Below, one piece after another: positions 5,484 through 7,042 of a stretch of DNA of 7,042 bases. This DNA is from Chitinophagaceae bacterium (lineage in GTDB: Bacteria; Bacteroidota; Bacteroidia; Chitinophagales; Chitinophagaceae). Made by a program: the position numbers and the translations under genes. Under the pieces are notes generated by a model, which saw only the letters and a list, made by a program, of their open reading frames with translations, was not told the origin of the DNA and did no database searches. The stretch is taken from positions 1-7,042 of the forward strand of contig JAHEZA010000127.1 of NCBI GenBank assembly GCA_023251335.1, read 5' to 3'. Within the stretch, counting starts at the first letter, position 1, and the number at the start of each line of letters is the position of its first letter.

Positions 5484-6288
5484 GATTATAAATGCCAATA
5501 CAAAAATTTCAAAAATTTTAAAACAGAATTCTGATGCACTGGAAGTCATCATCAGCATCAATCCTAAGTTTGAAAAATTGCGAAATCCATTATTAAGGAA
5601 ATTAATGGCGGCCCGTACCAGTATCGGTATGGCTTCTAAGATTGGCGGATTTAGTGTTGAGAAATTCTTCGACAAATTACAACCATTAGGTTTCGAACCA
5701 GATAGGGAGACTGTGCCGGAAAGCAATATGGAAAAACCAACACTACCTGCTTTTTTTAATTCGGTAAAACCGGAACAAATCATTGATTTTGATGTGCGGC
5801 CCATTATAGAATCCGGTGCGGATCCTCTTTCCCAGATTGTTGCTAAAGTAAAAAGCATTCCTAAAGGCGGCGTTCTGAAAATCATCAACAGCTTCGAACC
5901 AACACCCTTAATTTCTTTATTGAAAAAGCAAGGATTTGAATCCTTTGTGGATACGATTGATGACGATCTTGTAGAAACTTATTTTTATAAGACCGGGGAT
6001 GAAGCTTTAAAAATAAATCAGGAAGAAAACAATGCTGAGGGTTGGGATGCATTGGTAAAAAAGTTTGAAGGGAAGATAACGAATGTGGATGTAAGACATT
6101 TAGAAATGCCAATGCCAATGATGTCCATTCTTTCATCAATTGAAAATCTGCCGGAAGAAAATGCGTTGTTTGTCTATCACAAAAGAATTCCGGTTTTTTT
6201 ATTACCGGAATTAAAAGAAAGAAAATTTGATTATCGTATAAAAGAAGAAGCACCTAACGAAGTACGGCTGCTTATTTTTAAAGATTAA
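5482..6288 (+). CDS. DUF1858-DUF2249-DUF2249 protein
   Basis: This is a soluble 268-residue protein with no signal peptide. Residues 1-66 match the DUF1858 pattern (NTKISKILKQ, then ALEVIISINPKFEKLRNPLL and ARTSIGMASKIGGF). Two degenerate DUF2249 domains follow. The first (about 101-170) has DFDVRP and the loop NSFEPTPL, where the canonical motif is NDHDPxPL. The second (about 201-267) has DVRHLEMPMPM and YHKRIPVFLLPEL. I see no cysteine anywhere in it. DUF1858 relatives are described as a redox-disulfide domain associated with hybrid cluster protein, and a thiol mechanism is ruled out here. The biochemical function is unknown; DUF2249 proteins often occur near nitric-oxide and denitrification genes. 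It lies 8 bp after the lipoprotein gene and 1 bp before the membrane-protein gene, so co-transcription is very likely. Together with the RIC fusion there are five DUF2249 units within 3 kb. Confidence 0.88.
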   Translation: MIINANTKISKILKQNSDALEVIISINPKFEKLRNPLLRKLMAARTSIGMASKIGGFSVEKFFDKLQPLGFEPDRETVPESNMEKPTLPAFFNSVKPEQIIDFDVRPIIESGADPLSQIVAKVKSIPKGGVLKIINSFEPTPLISLLKKQGFESFVDTIDDDLVETYFYKTGDEALKINQEENNAEGWDALVKKFEGKITNVDVRHLEMPMPMMSILSSIENLPEENALFVYHKRIPVFLLPELKERKFDYRIKEEAPNEVRLLIFKD

Positions 6289-6289
6289 C

Positions 6290-7042
6290 ATGTTTCCAGG
6301 GACTGCAAATACGGGTCTTGCTAAAAACACTTCTTACAAGGTAGTATTGCCATTCTATTTATACGCAGGATTGTCTTTGCTTGCTGCAACCATCTTATTA
6401 ATTTTTTCTACTCCTGCTTTTTTGCAACATTATTTTCATCCGCAGACACTGGCTATTACCCACATAATGGCGCTGGGCTGGGGTACGATGATGATACTTG
6501 GTGCAAGCCATCAATTAGTTCCCGTTTTGATTGAAGGAAAATTATACAGCAACACGTTAGCCTATCTTTCATTTTTTTGTGCGGCCATAGGAATTCCATT
6601 TTTAGTGACTGGCTTTTACCAATTTGATTTTGGCTGGCCTGCCCAAACAGGCGCTATTTTAATAAATACGGCCATCCTATTTTATTTGATAAACATCGCC
6701 GTCAGCATGTCAAAAAGCAAGAACGAGAATGTACATGCGGTTTTTGTTTTTACAGGAACTCTTTGGCTGCTGATCACCACCATCGTGGGATTGTTTTTAG
6801 TATATAATTTCACTCACAATATTCTATCACGCGATTCATTATCTTATTTGCCACTCCACGCTCACATAGGAATTGTCGGTTGGTTTCTGCTATTGGTAAT
6901 TGGCGTGGGTTCGAGGCTGATACCACTATTTCTTATTTCGAAATATGATAATAAAAAGATCCTTTGGTGGATATATTCTTTGATCAATTTTTCATTGATC
7001 GGTTTTATTGTAATCTTTTTATTCGTTAAAACGACATGGTTG
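6290..7042 (+). CDS. Polytopic membrane protein, NnrS / heme-copper oxidase subunit I-like (3' end outside window)
   Basis: The frame runs open from ATG 6290 to the window edge, showing 251 residues of a longer protein. The start lies one base after the upstream stop, indicating translational coupling. About seven hydrophobic helices are visible (near 17-40, 55-80, 87-109, 119-140, 149-173, 188-214 and 224-247). Helix 2 reads ITHIMALGWGTMMILGASHQ then LVPVL, with H58 and H74. Helix 6 reads LHAHIGIVGWFLLL then GVGSRLIPLF, with H190 and H192. Paired His in membrane helices with G-W motifs resemble the heme-binding helices of cbb3-type oxidase subunit I relatives and of NnrS, a heme/copper membrane protein linked to NO stress. 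Which of these families it belongs to cannot be settled from a fragment. A standard NO reductase (NorB) is less likely, since I do not see its hallmark motifs in the visible part. A heme- or NO-related membrane role is inferred from these histidines and from the neighbouring RIC gene. Confidence 0.75.
   Translation, partial: MFPGTANTGLAKNTSYKVVLPFYLYAGLSLLAATILLIFSTPAFLQHYFHPQTLAITHIMALGWGTMMILGASHQLVPVLIEGKLYSNTLAYLSFFCAAIGIPFLVTGFYQFDFGWPAQTGAILINTAILFYLINIAVSMSKSKNENVHAVFVFTGTLWLLITTIVGLFLVYNFTHNILSRDSLSYLPLHAHIGIVGWFLLLVIGVGSRLIPLFLISKYDNKKILWWIYSLINFSLIGFIVIFLFVKTTWL

Noticed and set aside
5445..5888. Long minus-strand open frame of 147 codons opposite the DUF1858/DUF2249 gene.
   Set aside because: It lies antisense to a well-supported gene, has low-complexity Ile-rich ends, and shows no recognisable domain.

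Overview
The window looks like chromosomal DNA of a member of the Bacteroidota, most likely Chitinophagia/Sphingobacteriia-like. The reasons are AT-rich DNA, A-rich sequence rather than Shine-Dalgarno motifs before most starts, a good Bacteroidota-type -7 promoter element (TATCTTTG), a dxr-rseP gene pair, and protein sequences of Bacteroidota character. All genes read on the + strand. I see no rRNA, tRNA, CRISPR array, insertion sequence or integrase.

Left half (1-3122) is housekeeping. It holds the 3' end of argH (argininosuccinate lyase, arginine synthesis), then dxr (second step of the MEP isoprenoid pathway), then rseP (site-2 intramembrane zinc protease). A strong hairpin at 3167-3192 closes this block. 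The dxr stop codon lies just after an A5 run, and the -1 frame continues for about 15 sensible codons, so the gene end deserves a check.

Right half (3193-7042) looks like a nitrosative-stress or denitrification-associated cluster. A promoter region with an FNR-like dyad (ATGAT-TAAA-ATCAT), a perfect 10-bp inverted repeat and a -7 box precedes an unusual gene. Its product has three tandem DUF2249 domains, then a ScdA_N/DUF542 Cys-Cys domain, then a di-iron hemerythrin-like domain of the RIC/YtfE/ScdA type. After a gap with a long near-perfect hairpin come three tightly packed genes. They encode a small lipoprotein with conserved-looking Cys/His residues, a cysteine-free DUF1858-DUF2249-DUF2249 protein, and a multi-spanning membrane protein with His-containing helices resembling NnrS or heme-copper oxidase subunit I relatives. 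The last gene is cut by the window edge.

Working model (inference): an FNR/DNR-type regulator turns the right-hand cluster on under low oxygen or nitric oxide. The RIC protein repairs or supplies iron for damaged Fe-S clusters. The DUF2249/DUF1858 proteins, the lipoprotein and the membrane protein form an associated NO-handling or metal/heme-handling module. The combination of three DUF2249 copies fused to RIC with further DUF2249 copies in the neighbouring gene is the most unusual feature of the window.
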